NCBI RefSeq assembly: GCF_002531725.1
Contig: NZ_NWSQ01000025.1
Span: 1 to 60,421 of the forward strand
Direction: 5' to 3'
Length of the DNA stretch: 60,421 bases
DNA from: Rhizobium sp. L43
GTDB taxonomy: Bacteria; Pseudomonadota; Alphaproteobacteria; Rhizobiales; Rhizobiaceae
Of the stretch, positions 1 to 9,060 are shown piece by piece. The notes beneath the pieces were generated by a model, which was not told the DNA's origin, did no database searches, and saw only the letters and a list, made by a program, of their open reading frames with translations. The position numbers and the translations under genes were made by a program. The stretch's first letter is position 1, and each line of letters opens with the position of its first letter.

Positions 1-77
1 GGCCAAGCGCTGATCTACAGCACAGGGGGGTCAAAATTGGATAAGCAAAAGGGGTCAATGTTCGGTGCTGATTGACA
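1..77. mobile_element. End of an IS21-like insertion sequence
   Basis: The first 77 bases carry the spaced GGGGTCAAAATTGG and AAAAGGGGTCAATGTTC words and finish in GATTGACA. From memory this is the layout of the terminal repeats beyond istB in rhizobial IS21-family elements. The terminal CA at 76-77 would be the exact IS edge. No transposase reading frame is present in the window, so only the end is seen. The binding-protein gene starts immediately after this edge and probably lost its native start there. Confidence 0.45.
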
Positions 78-84
78 CCTATCC

Positions 85-1254
85 GTGTGCGTACGTGAGT
101 TGATAATTGGATTTTTTCTCGCTGCAACCCTGGCCATCCCGCTGACGGCGAAGGCTGGCGGGCTCAGTGAACTGCCGCGGGAAGAGCGGAAGACCTACGA
201 GTTATTGGACCCGCGGTTGCCCACGGGAGAGTCTGTGTTTCGGAATTTCAGAGCAAAGCGAGCGCCACCGTGGAAAATTGGTTACGCCTCGAGCTACGCT
301 GATAACACATGGCGTGCGAACGTCCTTGATGAATTTACAAACAAGCTTCTGCCGACTTTCAAGAAGGCTGGGCTGGTATCCGAGCTCGTCGTTACGCAGT
401 CCAATCTCGATGATAGCGCCCAGATCAGCCAAATGCGGCAGATGGTAGATGATGGTGTCGACGCCATAATCATATGCTGCTCCAACCTTACAGCGCTCAA
501 CCCGACAATAGAGTACGCCCATTCGAAGGGCGTGCCTGTTATCTCATACTCCGGTTATGTGACGTCGCCGTTCGCAATCAATGCGACAGAGAATAACATG
601 CAGGGCGGTTTTGAGGCGTCAAAGTGGTTGGCGGAAGAGATCGAAGGTAGCGGCAATGTGCTGCTTGTGTCCGGAATCACTGGCTTCGCCTCCTCAGACA
701 GCTTTCAGGCCGGCGCCACAAAAGCCTTGGAGTACTATCCCGAGATCAACGTCGTGGGACAAGTTGACGGGAAATGGACAGACAGCGTCGCACAATCCGA
801 AGTTCAGAAGTTCCTTGCCGCCAACCCTGGCCGAATTGATGGTATTATTGTTCAGTCGGGAGCCGAGTCTGGTGTGATCGACGCCGTCCGCCAGTCCGGG
901 CGCGAGATTGTGCCGGTCGTGCTTGGCGGAGAGGCTTCGGCATCATGCTACTGGCGTAAGAATCCTGAATTTGTAAGCAGGAGCTTCCACTTCTGGCCGC
1001 CGCGCTCCGAGGCTCGTTTCGTATGGGACGTGATGATGCGCACTCTGGAGGGTCAAGGTCCGAAGATACAGTCTATTCTGCGACCGGCGATTCCTTACAC
1101 GATTGATGATGTAAAATCGGATCTGCCAGCTGATTGCGACCCTAATAGTGAAGACTGGCTCGAACCGAAGGATGCAGCTTGGTGGACTGCTGACGCTGCC
1201 GCTAAATTTTTCGACAATCCAGCAGATCCGCTTTCCTGGAGACCCACCAACTGA
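85..1254 (+). CDS. Periplasmic sugar-type ABC substrate-binding protein (TorT-like), orphan, N-terminus probably clipped
   Basis: A periplasmic binding protein of the Peripla_BP_4/TorT type. It is closely similar along its whole length to the binding protein encoded at 16164-17333: they share RQMVDDGVDAIIICCSN, GYVTSP-AINATENN, GKWTD, VLGGEAS-CYWR and GQGPKIQSILRPA. A hydrophobic signal-peptide core (IIGFFLAATLAIPL) is present, but the first residues lie against the IS21-like end. The only starts left are a GTG at 85 and a TTG at 100, with no clear Shine-Dalgarno sequence. The native start and promoter have probably been removed. No permease or ATPase gene accompanies it, so it may be a silent duplicate, or may deliver ligand to the other importer or to a chemoreceptor if still expressed. 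Confidence 0.75.
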   Translation: MCVRELIIGFFLAATLAIPLTAKAGGLSELPREERKTYELLDPRLPTGESVFRNFRAKRAPPWKIGYASSYADNTWRANVLDEFTNKLLPTFKKAGLVSELVVTQSNLDDSAQISQMRQMVDDGVDAIIICCSNLTALNPTIEYAHSKGVPVISYSGYVTSPFAINATENNMQGGFEASKWLAEEIEGSGNVLLVSGITGFASSDSFQAGATKALEYYPEINVVGQVDGKWTDSVAQSEVQKFLAANPGRIDGIIVQSGAESGVIDAVRQSGREIVPVVLGGEASASCYWRKNPEFVSRSFHFWPPRSEARFVWDVMMRTLEGQGPKIQSILRPAIPYTIDDVKSDLPADCDPNSEDWLEPKDAAWWTADAAAKFFDNPADPLSWRPTN

Positions 1255-1639
1255 TCTTGCGTGCTGTGTAGGCAGTGAAACGCTACCCCGGCCGGCCTCG
1301 GGCGGGGTTGATGACATGGGAGATGCCGCTGGTCGCGTCAGCAGGAATTCTAGAAACGATCCGGTTCCGAAGGAACGACGATGTGCCCGGCCTGGGCACT
1401 CTCGCCCCGGATGCTGGGGATATTCTACTGGCTATTACTGATCCTGTTCCATAATAACCCTTATCTGCTTTTTTCTAACCTGTTGAAACTAAGGGTGAAA
1501 TAACCATTTATTTGCGCTCTGAACTGATGGTCCCGGCGCGCCCTTCACGCCGGAACATCAAATTCCGTGAGATTTATGCTTCGGCCTCGAGCGCATGCTT
1601 CACGCGCACAATCAACAGCGGCACGGCAACAATCAGGAT
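1255..1639. other. Non-coding stretch between the binding-protein gene and the IS6 remnant
   Basis: No convincing gene. A GC-rich inverted repeat (ACCCCG...CGGGGT, about 1285-1307) just after the stop codon could act as a weak terminator, but no T-run follows. Near 1580-1640 the minus strand reads about 22 hydrophobic residues followed by a stop (PILIVAVPLLIV...). This could be the tail of a lost membrane protein, but it is too short to name. Confidence 0.4.
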
Positions 1640-2060
1640 TGGAATGGAACGAGGTCATCAGCCGGCTGATGTGCGGCCCGCATGGCCGTCTGGTACGTCG
1701 CTGGCTTTGTATGAGCACATCCAGAACAAATCCGTCCTGATCTACGGCTCGTCCGAGCCAATGCTTATTGCTACGGATCGAAACACCGGTCTGATCCAGA
1801 TGCCACTTGTGGGCGAGCCGACCGGAACTGCGGCGGCGAATGTCGTTGGCGAAGGTACGACCAGAGTGCCCTGCCCACAGGCCAATCGTCTGGTGCGAGG
1901 CAATGATCCCACGAGCGGCCCTGCATGTCCTCGACCATCCGCAGGCTCAAAAACGAAACGGAACTAAAGCCACACCGCGTAGCCAATAATTTCAGCAAGA
2001 AGGGCTCGCGGCGACAAAGTGGGTCACGATCCATCATGCCATATCATCGCACGACAAATC
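1640..2060 (-). pseudogene. Decayed IS6-family transposase remnant, copy 1
   Basis: On the minus strand, broken frames spell the start of a rhizobial-type IS6-family transposase. They are a DRDPL(C/Y)RR-like start near 2037, SLRMVEDM, then in another frame HQTIGLWAGHSGRTFANDIRRRS, GRLAHKWHLDQ and HWLGRAVDQDGFVLDVLIQS. Several frameshifts separate these blocks, and the DDE catalytic core and C-terminus are missing. The upstream part is a dispersed repeat of the copy at 8700-9060 in the same orientation. The two together may mark an old IS6-bounded segment. Confidence 0.7.
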
Positions 2061-2087
2061 CCAAGGTCCGTTGCCGTCACGATGCCC

Positions 2088-4787
2088 TCAGGGGCGTGCG
2101 TTCGCGACGAGAAGTTCGGACTTCGGAATGGGCTTACTATAGTAGAAGCCCTGTGCCACAGCGCAGCCGCTTTCAGTCAAGAATTTTTCTTGTTCAACCG
2201 TCTCCACGCCCTCAGCGACCACATTTTGCCCTAGGCAACGCGCAATCGAGAGAATTGCCTTCACCAGTTCCCGACTACGCTTGTCGGATCGATTGATGAA
2301 TGACCGGTCGATCTTGAGGGTATCAATGGGAAAGTTGGCCAAATAGCTCAAAGATGAGTAGCCGGTGCCGAAATCATCGATCGCTATGGAAATTCCGCTC
2401 GCATGCAATTGAGAGAGTGTCGTCGAAACGCCCTCACAGTTGTGGAGCAGGAGGCTCTCAGTTATTTCGACCTCGATCCACTCCGCACGACAACCGGTTT
2501 CCTGTAATATGTCCGCGATCGTTTGCGACAAATGCGGGCATTGAAACTGCTTGGGAGACAAATTTATCGCGATCTTGTGCGGGGACAGTCCATCTGCGTT
2601 CATGGCGGCAGCCGTCAGACACGCCTCATGCAGCACCCAGCGTCCCAGATCGATGATCAATCCGGTCTCCTCGGCGACACCTATGAATTCGCCCGGAGGG
2701 ATCATTCCCACCTTCGGATGATGCCATCGAAGCAGGGCTTCTGAACCGATCACCTTTCCGTTGTCCAAAAGGACCTTTGGCTGATAATGGAGTTCAAGTT
2801 GCCCACGTTTCATAGCAAGGCGTAGGTCTGATTCGAGCGCCAGGCGCTTTTCAGCCCCAATCGTGAGATCTCTTGAGTAAAAGCGGAAGTTGCTACGCCC
2901 AGAACGCTTTGCCAGATACATCGCAGAATCCGCATATTTCACCAAATCGTCGGGTGCGTCGCCGTCATTTGGAAATACCGATATCCCAATACTGCAGGAT
3001 ACAAAGAACTCCCTGTCGGAAAGCATGAAACGTTCTCCGAATGCGGCGAGCATTCTGCTGGCAATTTGAGCCAAATCCTCAGTGTCCTTAACATTCGGAA
3101 GCAAGACAGCAAACTCATCGCCACCGAGTCTCGCCACTGTGTCGGTAGTACGGACGCCTTCTCTCAAGCGGGTCGCCACCTGCCGCAGCAACTCGTCACC
3201 GACGGGATGTCCCATAGTGTCATTGACTGCTTTGAAATGGTCCATGTCGATTAGCATCACCCCGGCTCGCTGGCCCGCCGAAGCCGCGTCCCTGATCATC
3301 TCGCGTAACTGCTCATTGAAAAGTGTCCGGTTAGGGAGGCCGGTCAGAGAATCATAGAATGCCATCTGACGGATTTTCTTACGGGACGTGTCCAGTTCGG
3401 TGATATCGCGGGCCACGCCGAGAATCCCGGTCAGCTTTCCCCCCGCGAATACCGGAACCTTACGAGTTTCCAAAAGCACTGATCGATCATCCTCGTGATC
3501 GGTGATCCGTTCCTCATTGATGAGAATACGGCCGGCTTGCATGGCCTCTTTATCCTTGTCCCGAAAAAACTGGGCGAGTTCGGGAGTAAACAGATCATAA
3601 TCCGTTCTCCCGACGATTTCCGCTTCTGCCTTGCCGACCAATCCTTCGAAGGCATGATTGCACAACAGATATTTGCCTGTTACGTCTTTCAGCCATACCA
3701 TGTCCGGAATGGTCTGCAGTACACTCAAGAGGCGAGTCCGAGCTTCAATGATTGTTCCCTCGGCGTGCTTTCGCTCTGTAATATCGCGAGATAACACAAG
3801 AAAAGTGACGGTTGAGTGATTGCTGCTTGGTCGCTTTGCGACCGACAGTTCAAACCAACGGGATTCGCCATTTGGAAGGGCGATACGGATACATCGACCG
3901 TAGGAGGCGCCGGTTTCATCGGCTTCTTCAAGAGCCAGCATAGCGATGTCGGCCTGATCTGGAAGGAGCGAATCGCGGACAAGCTTGCCGAGCAGCACTT
4001 CTTTTGGTTGCGCCAGGAGCTCCTGATCCCTGGCCCAGACCTGCAGGTAGCGACCGTCGGCATCTACCTCGAACAGAACGTCAGGAATGGCGGCGATAAT
4101 TCCCTCTGCGAATTCAAGAGCCTCTTTGAGATCATGCTCCGTACGTTTCCGCTCTGTGATGTCCAACATCGCGCCAACCAAGCCGACCCTATTGCCAGCT
4201 ATATCAGTGATCGCTGTTTTGCTGAGTAAAAGATCAACTACGCCACCATCTTCGGCGGTGGCCTTTGCTTCATATTGCTGAACACCGCCATTTGCAAAAA
4301 GCGCCTCGTCCAACGCGGCATACGTCTCGGCTATGGGTGCGGGTACCAAATCGAAAACGGTTTTTCCGATAATCTCTGCTCTTGAGCGACCGGAGAAGCT
4401 TTCAAACGCCCTGTTGCAACCAAGGTGTACCCCATCTCTGTTCTTGAAGAAGACGGGTAGCGGGATCGCGTCGAGTACGACGGCACTGGACATCTCTTCG
4501 GCGTTGAATGGCATGTCGACGTTTGTCTCAGGTTGCCGGGGGGGCGCCCGAAAAGACTTCTCAAAGGGTTGCCCAAGCCTCGCGACATCCTCGTCGTGAC
4601 CGGGCGATGGCCGGACAATGGAGGCCTCCGAAAATGGCGGTGCCGTGCCCGTAGCAAGCGGAGGACTGGCATTGACCGCATTGCGTAAGGCGTGACGCCC
4701 CTGGATGTTTTGAGCATCAGTCGCCATCTGCGTTTCTACAGGCTGTCCGAGGCGGGATGTTAGTTCCGATTGACGTATCTGTTTCAT
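2088..4787 (-). CDS. PAS-PAS-PAS-GGDEF-EAL cyclic-di-GMP signalling protein
   Basis: A cytoplasmic protein of 899 residues. Three PAS-type sensor domains occupy roughly residues 90-450, each ending in a DITERK or DITELD linker. The GGDEF domain (about 460-630) keeps LGGDEF and, five residues before it, an RTTD I-site for product inhibition. The EAL domain (about 645-890) keeps EALLRW, EITESLL, DDFGTGYSS and AEGVET. Both synthesis and breakdown of cyclic-di-GMP therefore look possible, with the PAS domains choosing. The ATG at 4787 is chosen because AGAGGA stands about 8 bases upstream; an in-frame ATG at 4823 has no such site. No transmembrane segment is apparent. The adjacent chemoreceptor gene suggests a shared role in motility or surface behaviour. 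Confidence 0.9.
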   Translation of the reverse strand: MKQIRQSELTSRLGQPVETQMATDAQNIQGRHALRNAVNASPPLATGTAPPFSEASIVRPSPGHDEDVARLGQPFEKSFRAPPRQPETNVDMPFNAEEMSSAVVLDAIPLPVFFKNRDGVHLGCNRAFESFSGRSRAEIIGKTVFDLVPAPIAETYAALDEALFANGGVQQYEAKATAEDGGVVDLLLSKTAITDIAGNRVGLVGAMLDITERKRTEHDLKEALEFAEGIIAAIPDVLFEVDADGRYLQVWARDQELLAQPKEVLLGKLVRDSLLPDQADIAMLALEEADETGASYGRCIRIALPNGESRWFELSVAKRPSSNHSTVTFLVLSRDITERKHAEGTIIEARTRLLSVLQTIPDMVWLKDVTGKYLLCNHAFEGLVGKAEAEIVGRTDYDLFTPELAQFFRDKDKEAMQAGRILINEERITDHEDDRSVLLETRKVPVFAGGKLTGILGVARDITELDTSRKKIRQMAFYDSLTGLPNRTLFNEQLREMIRDAASAGQRAGVMLIDMDHFKAVNDTMGHPVGDELLRQVATRLREGVRTTDTVARLGGDEFAVLLPNVKDTEDLAQIASRMLAAFGERFMLSDREFFVSCSIGISVFPNDGDAPDDLVKYADSAMYLAKRSGRSNFRFYSRDLTIGAEKRLALESDLRLAMKRGQLELHYQPKVLLDNGKVIGSEALLRWHHPKVGMIPPGEFIGVAEETGLIIDLGRWVLHEACLTAAAMNADGLSPHKIAINLSPKQFQCPHLSQTIADILQETGCRAEWIEVEITESLLLHNCEGVSTTLSQLHASGISIAIDDFGTGYSSLSYLANFPIDTLKIDRSFINRSDKRSRELVKAILSIARCLGQNVVAEGVETVEQEKFLTESGCAVAQGFYYSKPIPKSELLVANARP

Positions 4788-4961
4788 GTGCCAAGTCCTC
4801 TTGTAACGTGGCTGAACAATCATGCGTCAAGCCAGGGTTTTGTTAGGACCGCACAAGTCATTTGGCGGAGTACCATGCCGCTACCCCACCGGGATATCGC
4901 TCTCGTTCACAATCATCAAAGATGTGTATTTGACTGTGGTCGGCGACGCCGCCCATATGAT

Positions 4962-7229
4962 TTAGAACGCTTGCCAATCATCATTCGAAGGCGCGAGCGC
5001 CAGGTTACCGCGGCGCATCGGATAGTTTCCGCGGTCAACCATTGTCTGACCGGCCGGGAAACTCTTGCCAGGTTCGCCCGAGACCTTCTGTGGCTTGAAA
5101 TCCCCGCTCTCGTCTTTGAAGTGGAAATGTCTCAACAGCGCGGCTAGGCTTTGGCTCTCTTGGGCGAGGTGTGATCCTGCAGAATTCATCTCCGCGACCA
5201 TGCTCGCATTTTCTTGAGTGGCATGGTCCATATGATTAACCGCGCCGTTGATCTCGCGCAGGCCCGACGATTGTTCTTGGGAGGCCGTTGCGATTGCGTC
5301 CATATGAAGATTTACATCCTGCACAAGCTCTTCAATCGTTCTCAGGCCCGATCCGGTTTCGCTCACGAGCCTTACGCCCTCGTCGACGGCCAGAGCTGAA
5401 TTGCCGATGAGATCCTTGATTTCTTTTGCCGCTGTCGCTGAGCGCTGCGCAAGCTCCCTGACCTCCTGGGCAACAACCGCAAAGCCTTTTCCCGCGTCGC
5501 CAGCACGCGCTGCTTCGACGCCGGCGTTCAGCGCCAGGAGGTTCGTTTGAAAGGCGATCGTGTCGATGACGCTGATGATCTGCGAAATCTGTTTGGAGGA
5601 GTTTTCAATGCGATGCATGGCTCCGATAGCATTGCGTACAACCCGACCGGACATTTCCGCATGATCTCGCATCTGTTGGACGGCTCCGCGCGCCTCGGCC
5701 GTCCTCTTTGTCGTCGATGCAACGTTGACGGTTATTTCCTCCAACGCCGCTGCAGTTTCCTCGAGCGAAGCCGCCTGCTGCTCGGTGCGTCTTGAAAGAT
5801 TTTCAGATGCGGCCGAGACGCCCGAGCTGCCATTCGTGACCGTTTCGACTGAATGGCCGACGGTAACAAGCGCGTCCCGGAGCTGACGAATGGAAGCGTT
5901 GAAATCGCCGCGCAACCTTTCAAACTGTGGCGCTAACGGCTCCTCAATCTCATAAATCAAGTCTCCATCCGCCATCCGCTTCAACCCGGTTGCCAATGCC
6001 GTCGTCGCTCGAACGAGGCGCTCATCTGCTTCTTTTTCAGCCCTTATCTGAATATCCAGCTTCTCTTTCTCAGAACGAATGCGCTCAGCTTCCGCGGATG
6101 TCTCCATTTGATTTTTTTGTATGGCCGCGCCGCGGAAAAACTCAAGGCAACGCGCCATGTCCCCGATCTCGTCGCGTCGGATCGTCAAGGGTACCGGCGC
6201 CGACGTATCGCCTTCTGCGAGTGCCTTCATTCGGCTTGTCAGAGTCCGAATGGAATTTGAAATTCTCCGAACGACCGAAATGCACAGAATGAGTACCGTA
6301 GACATGATCAGAAGCGTGGCGCCGGAGTAGCCGATAAAGGCATTGCGAAGATCGGCGTACCGCTGAAATGCCATCTCGTCCAACTTGTCGCCGGTGCGCA
6401 TTATGAGCTCGGTCAACAAAGCAGCCCGCTGTTGGGTGATTTCATTCCATCGATCCAACGTCTCGGGGGGGAAGGAAACGCCCGGCTGGTTCGCATACAT
6501 CTGATCGCGAACGCCCGCGATGAACTTGCCTGCGGCGCTGGCCTCGAAGTCGTCATAAGATTTGACGAGATCGGCAGGGAGAAATTCGTGCATCGTAGGC
6601 ACATAAAGCTGCTTTAGATTTTTTGATTGTAAGAGGGACGAAAATAGATCGACGGAGATCGCTGAATTTTTGATGAAAGCTCGGCCGGGCCTGATCTCCA
6701 GCAAACTAGCTTCCGTGATCTGCATCAGCGCGTGAAAACCGGTAATTTGGCGTGCCAAATTCAAATTATTGACAGTCGCCCCAGTGCGACGGACGAGCTC
6801 CAAACCCGCAACGGCAGCTGGGCGCAAGGCAACGGCTCCCTCCGCCTCGCCCGCCGTTCCGTCATCGATGCGCCGGCGGAAGCTATCGATATTGTCTCGC
6901 CTTTCACGAATGATCTGCACTGCCCGTTCTATGGCCGGATCGTCAAATGCCTTTTTCCAAGAGTCGTAAGCGGAAAAGACCGCTGTAAAAGCCCTGTCCG
7001 ATGCGGCTCGCTTCGCCCGACGGACGTCGGCGCCTGCAAACGCTTCCGCCGCTATAGCCTGGGCGAGGAATCCGCCTTCCCGCCCAAGTTGCTGCGTTGT
7101 TTGTGCGCTTCGGAACATAGAATATTCGTGGTAATATCCCAGTGATGTTGATACTCCGATGAGTACGAACGCCGTCAACGGAATAATTGCCAAAATCATT
7201 AAAAGTAGGGATAGCGGCAGTCTGGACAT
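4962..7229 (-). CDS. Methyl-accepting chemotaxis protein with NIT-like periplasmic domain and C-terminal pentapeptide
   Basis: A chemoreceptor of 755 residues. One membrane segment is near residues 5-30, and a helical periplasmic region of about 270 residues resembles the nitrate/nitrite-sensing (NIT) type. A second membrane segment (about 305-325) is followed by HAMP sequence with a RRDEIGDMARCLEFF linker and the MCP signalling domain. The hairpin-tip signature (QTNLLALNAGVEAARAGDAGKGFAVVAQEVRELAQRSA) is intact. The protein ends in DWQAF, which fits the x-[aromatic]-x-x-[aromatic] tether that binds CheR/CheB, so it is probably a high-abundance type receptor. The ligand cannot be read. It sits between a cyclic-di-GMP protein and an AraC regulator, within the IS6-bounded segment. 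Confidence 0.9.
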   Translation of the reverse strand: MSRLPLSLLLMILAIIPLTAFVLIGVSTSLGYYHEYSMFRSAQTTQQLGREGGFLAQAIAAEAFAGADVRRAKRAASDRAFTAVFSAYDSWKKAFDDPAIERAVQIIRERRDNIDSFRRRIDDGTAGEAEGAVALRPAAVAGLELVRRTGATVNNLNLARQITGFHALMQITEASLLEIRPGRAFIKNSAISVDLFSSLLQSKNLKQLYVPTMHEFLPADLVKSYDDFEASAAGKFIAGVRDQMYANQPGVSFPPETLDRWNEITQQRAALLTELIMRTGDKLDEMAFQRYADLRNAFIGYSGATLLIMSTVLILCISVVRRISNSIRTLTSRMKALAEGDTSAPVPLTIRRDEIGDMARCLEFFRGAAIQKNQMETSAEAERIRSEKEKLDIQIRAEKEADERLVRATTALATGLKRMADGDLIYEIEEPLAPQFERLRGDFNASIRQLRDALVTVGHSVETVTNGSSGVSAASENLSRRTEQQAASLEETAAALEEITVNVASTTKRTAEARGAVQQMRDHAEMSGRVVRNAIGAMHRIENSSKQISQIISVIDTIAFQTNLLALNAGVEAARAGDAGKGFAVVAQEVRELAQRSATAAKEIKDLIGNSALAVDEGVRLVSETGSGLRTIEELVQDVNLHMDAIATASQEQSSGLREINGAVNHMDHATQENASMVAEMNSAGSHLAQESQSLAALLRHFHFKDESGDFKPQKVSGEPGKSFPAGQTMVDRGNYPMRRGNLALAPSNDDWQAF

Positions 7230-7500
7230 ACGTTCCTCATGGACTATAAATTACACCGGATTCCATTAGCGACGCGGTCAAGAACATTGTGAAATCGACC
7301 GCTACATATGAGATGAGCTCGGCAGACTTACCATATGATTAACCCCTGTACTGATTTGAAACTGCGTTGCGCAGATCGGAACATCGTTGCGTTCAGGGGA
7401 TCATCTGCAAGACAGATCTTGGGCCGAGCCAGTCGGTTTGCTGGAGAGTTCTGTTGCTATCAAGCCTCGAAGACGGTCGAGCGCGCTGACTGATCGTAGA

Positions 7501-8532
7501 TCAGTCGGCGCAATCCGCCTCCGATATACGCAATGTTTCAGAGGGATATACTCCATAGCGCTTGCGATAGTCCGCAGAAAATCTGCCTCTATGAATGAAG
7601 CCCCATTTCAGAGCGACCTGCTTGACCGAGATGCCAGGCTCGCCTGTCATCAGTTCCTGATGCACTGATTCCAACCGTAGGTGCTGCAGAAATGCCAGAG
7701 GGGTCGTATTTCGGAAGTTGCGAAAACCGCTCTGAAGAGTGCGTCGGCTCACGCCACAAGCCGTTGCGATTTCCTCAAGAGATAGCGGCCGAGCAATATT
7801 GGCACGCATATAGTCGACCGCCCGCTTAACGGCCTTGGGTAAGGGTGGTTCAGCAACGCGGCATAACTCAGGTGAGTAGCGATGCTGCGCAGCTTCGATC
7901 AAAAGCTCTATCGTCGTTTCGGTGAGGAGATTAAGTGCTATCGGCGATTGAAGGAGGGTTCCGTCTCGTAATCCAGCATAAAGCACTGGTACCAGTTGCA
8001 CCAAAAGGGAGCCGAACCCGACCGATAGGTCGATTTCTGGCGAAAAATCGAGGCTGCCTCTTATTGGCGTATTGAGCCGACGTGCTAAACGGCGCGTCAG
8101 CTCATCATGGGAGATCCTAAGACCCAAATGTTTCCTGGGCCCAATGAATTGGGTTGTACTCGCCGACATACTGTTCACGAAAACGCCACGCCTTCCCTCT
8201 GACAGGATTTGTCTGCCGTCCACGGTAACGACCGATCGCCCATATAGTGGAAGCATGATAATGTTTGCCTCCGCCGGTCCCTGGTGCTGGACCGTTAGGT
8301 CGCCCTCGTAATGCGCGGCAATAACTGCAATCGGGCCATTGGTAATCGCATGTATATCGTAGGCGATCGTCTTGTCGCCCTGTACATGCGCTGGAGATTG
8401 CGGGGAAAGCCTGGAAAGCGCTTCCGCGAGTTCCTCGCTGCAAGTGCCTTTGAGCGAGAAATGGTCAATCTTGGAGGGGACACTCTCAACTCTCCACATC
8501 ATCACTTCCTTCCCGAAACGGTTTCCAAGCAT
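7501..8532 (-). CDS. AraC-family transcriptional regulator
   Basis: About 343 residues. The N-terminal 210 residues are a cupin-like sensor/dimerisation region of the AraC_binding_2 type (GRSVVTVDGRQI, FVNSMSAST). The C-terminal 100 residues carry two helix-turn-helix units (LSLEEIATACGVSRRTLQSGFRN and ISVKQVALKWGFIHRGRFSADYRKRYGVYPSE), the normal AraC/XylS DNA-binding layout. An in-frame ATG at 8502 with AAGGA just upstream is an equally good start. It could control the neighbouring receptor or the catabolic island to its right, but no operator can be assigned. The paired genes at 4962-8532 all face left. Confidence 0.88.
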   Translation of the reverse strand: MLGNRFGKEVMMWRVESVPSKIDHFSLKGTCSEELAEALSRLSPQSPAHVQGDKTIAYDIHAITNGPIAVIAAHYEGDLTVQHQGPAEANIIMLPLYGRSVVTVDGRQILSEGRRGVFVNSMSASTTQFIGPRKHLGLRISHDELTRRLARRLNTPIRGSLDFSPEIDLSVGFGSLLVQLVPVLYAGLRDGTLLQSPIALNLLTETTIELLIEAAQHRYSPELCRVAEPPLPKAVKRAVDYMRANIARPLSLEEIATACGVSRRTLQSGFRNFRNTTPLAFLQHLRLESVHQELMTGEPGISVKQVALKWGFIHRGRFSADYRKRYGVYPSETLRISEADCAD

Positions 8533-8699
8533 GAGGTCGGCCTTTCGCCATCGACGGGCGAACAGGGCAATTGAGGGTTTGCAGCCGGTCCTTCGCCGTC
8601 ACTTCGACGGGAATCTTAGACTTAAGGGCAAAGAGACGAGCCCATGACGCCGGTCGATTTTGTCAGTGATGCGCGAGCAATTTGGGCCCATAGGTTCAT

Positions 8700-9060
8700 C
8701 GCTTCTACTCCCAGTTCGCGACGATGGCTCGTGGTGAGGTCATGGGGTGGGGTGTGGAACAGGGTGGAGCCGAAGCGCTACATCCGGCATGAACTCTCGT
8801 TTTACAGCGTGGTAGGATCGAAGCTTGTTGTTGGCGGAGGTATGACCAAATTACTCTGCCCACAGGCGGATCGTCTGGTGCGAGACAATGATCCCAGGAC
8901 CGGCCAGCATGGCCTCGATCACCCGCAGGCGCAAAAGCAAAGCGGAAAGAAAGCCACACCGCGTGCGCAATAATTTCAGCAGGAAAGCGGCGGGGGCGAT
9001 AAAGCGGGTCACGGTTTGTCATGCCCAATCATCGCACAGCGAACCCAAGGTCCGTTCCCC
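8700..9060 (-). pseudogene. Decayed IS6-family transposase remnant, copy 2
   Basis: The minus strand begins with TNRDPLYRPRRFPAEIIAHAVWLSFRF, a textbook N-terminus for rhizobial IS6-family transposases. It then shifts frame (GHAGRSWDHCLAPDD is the out-of-frame reading of the RGIxxSHQTI region) and, after a large internal deletion, reads KLRSYHAVKREFMPDV, which resembles the C-terminal third of the same enzymes. It cannot encode an active transposase. It repeats copy 1 (1640-2060) in direct orientation. Its outer edge supplies the last codons of the ribB reading frame. Confidence 0.72.

Noticed and set aside
1580..1645. Hydrophobic minus-strand tail (PILIVAVPLLIV...) as the end of a transporter gene
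   Set aside because: It is only about 22 residues, without a family signature.
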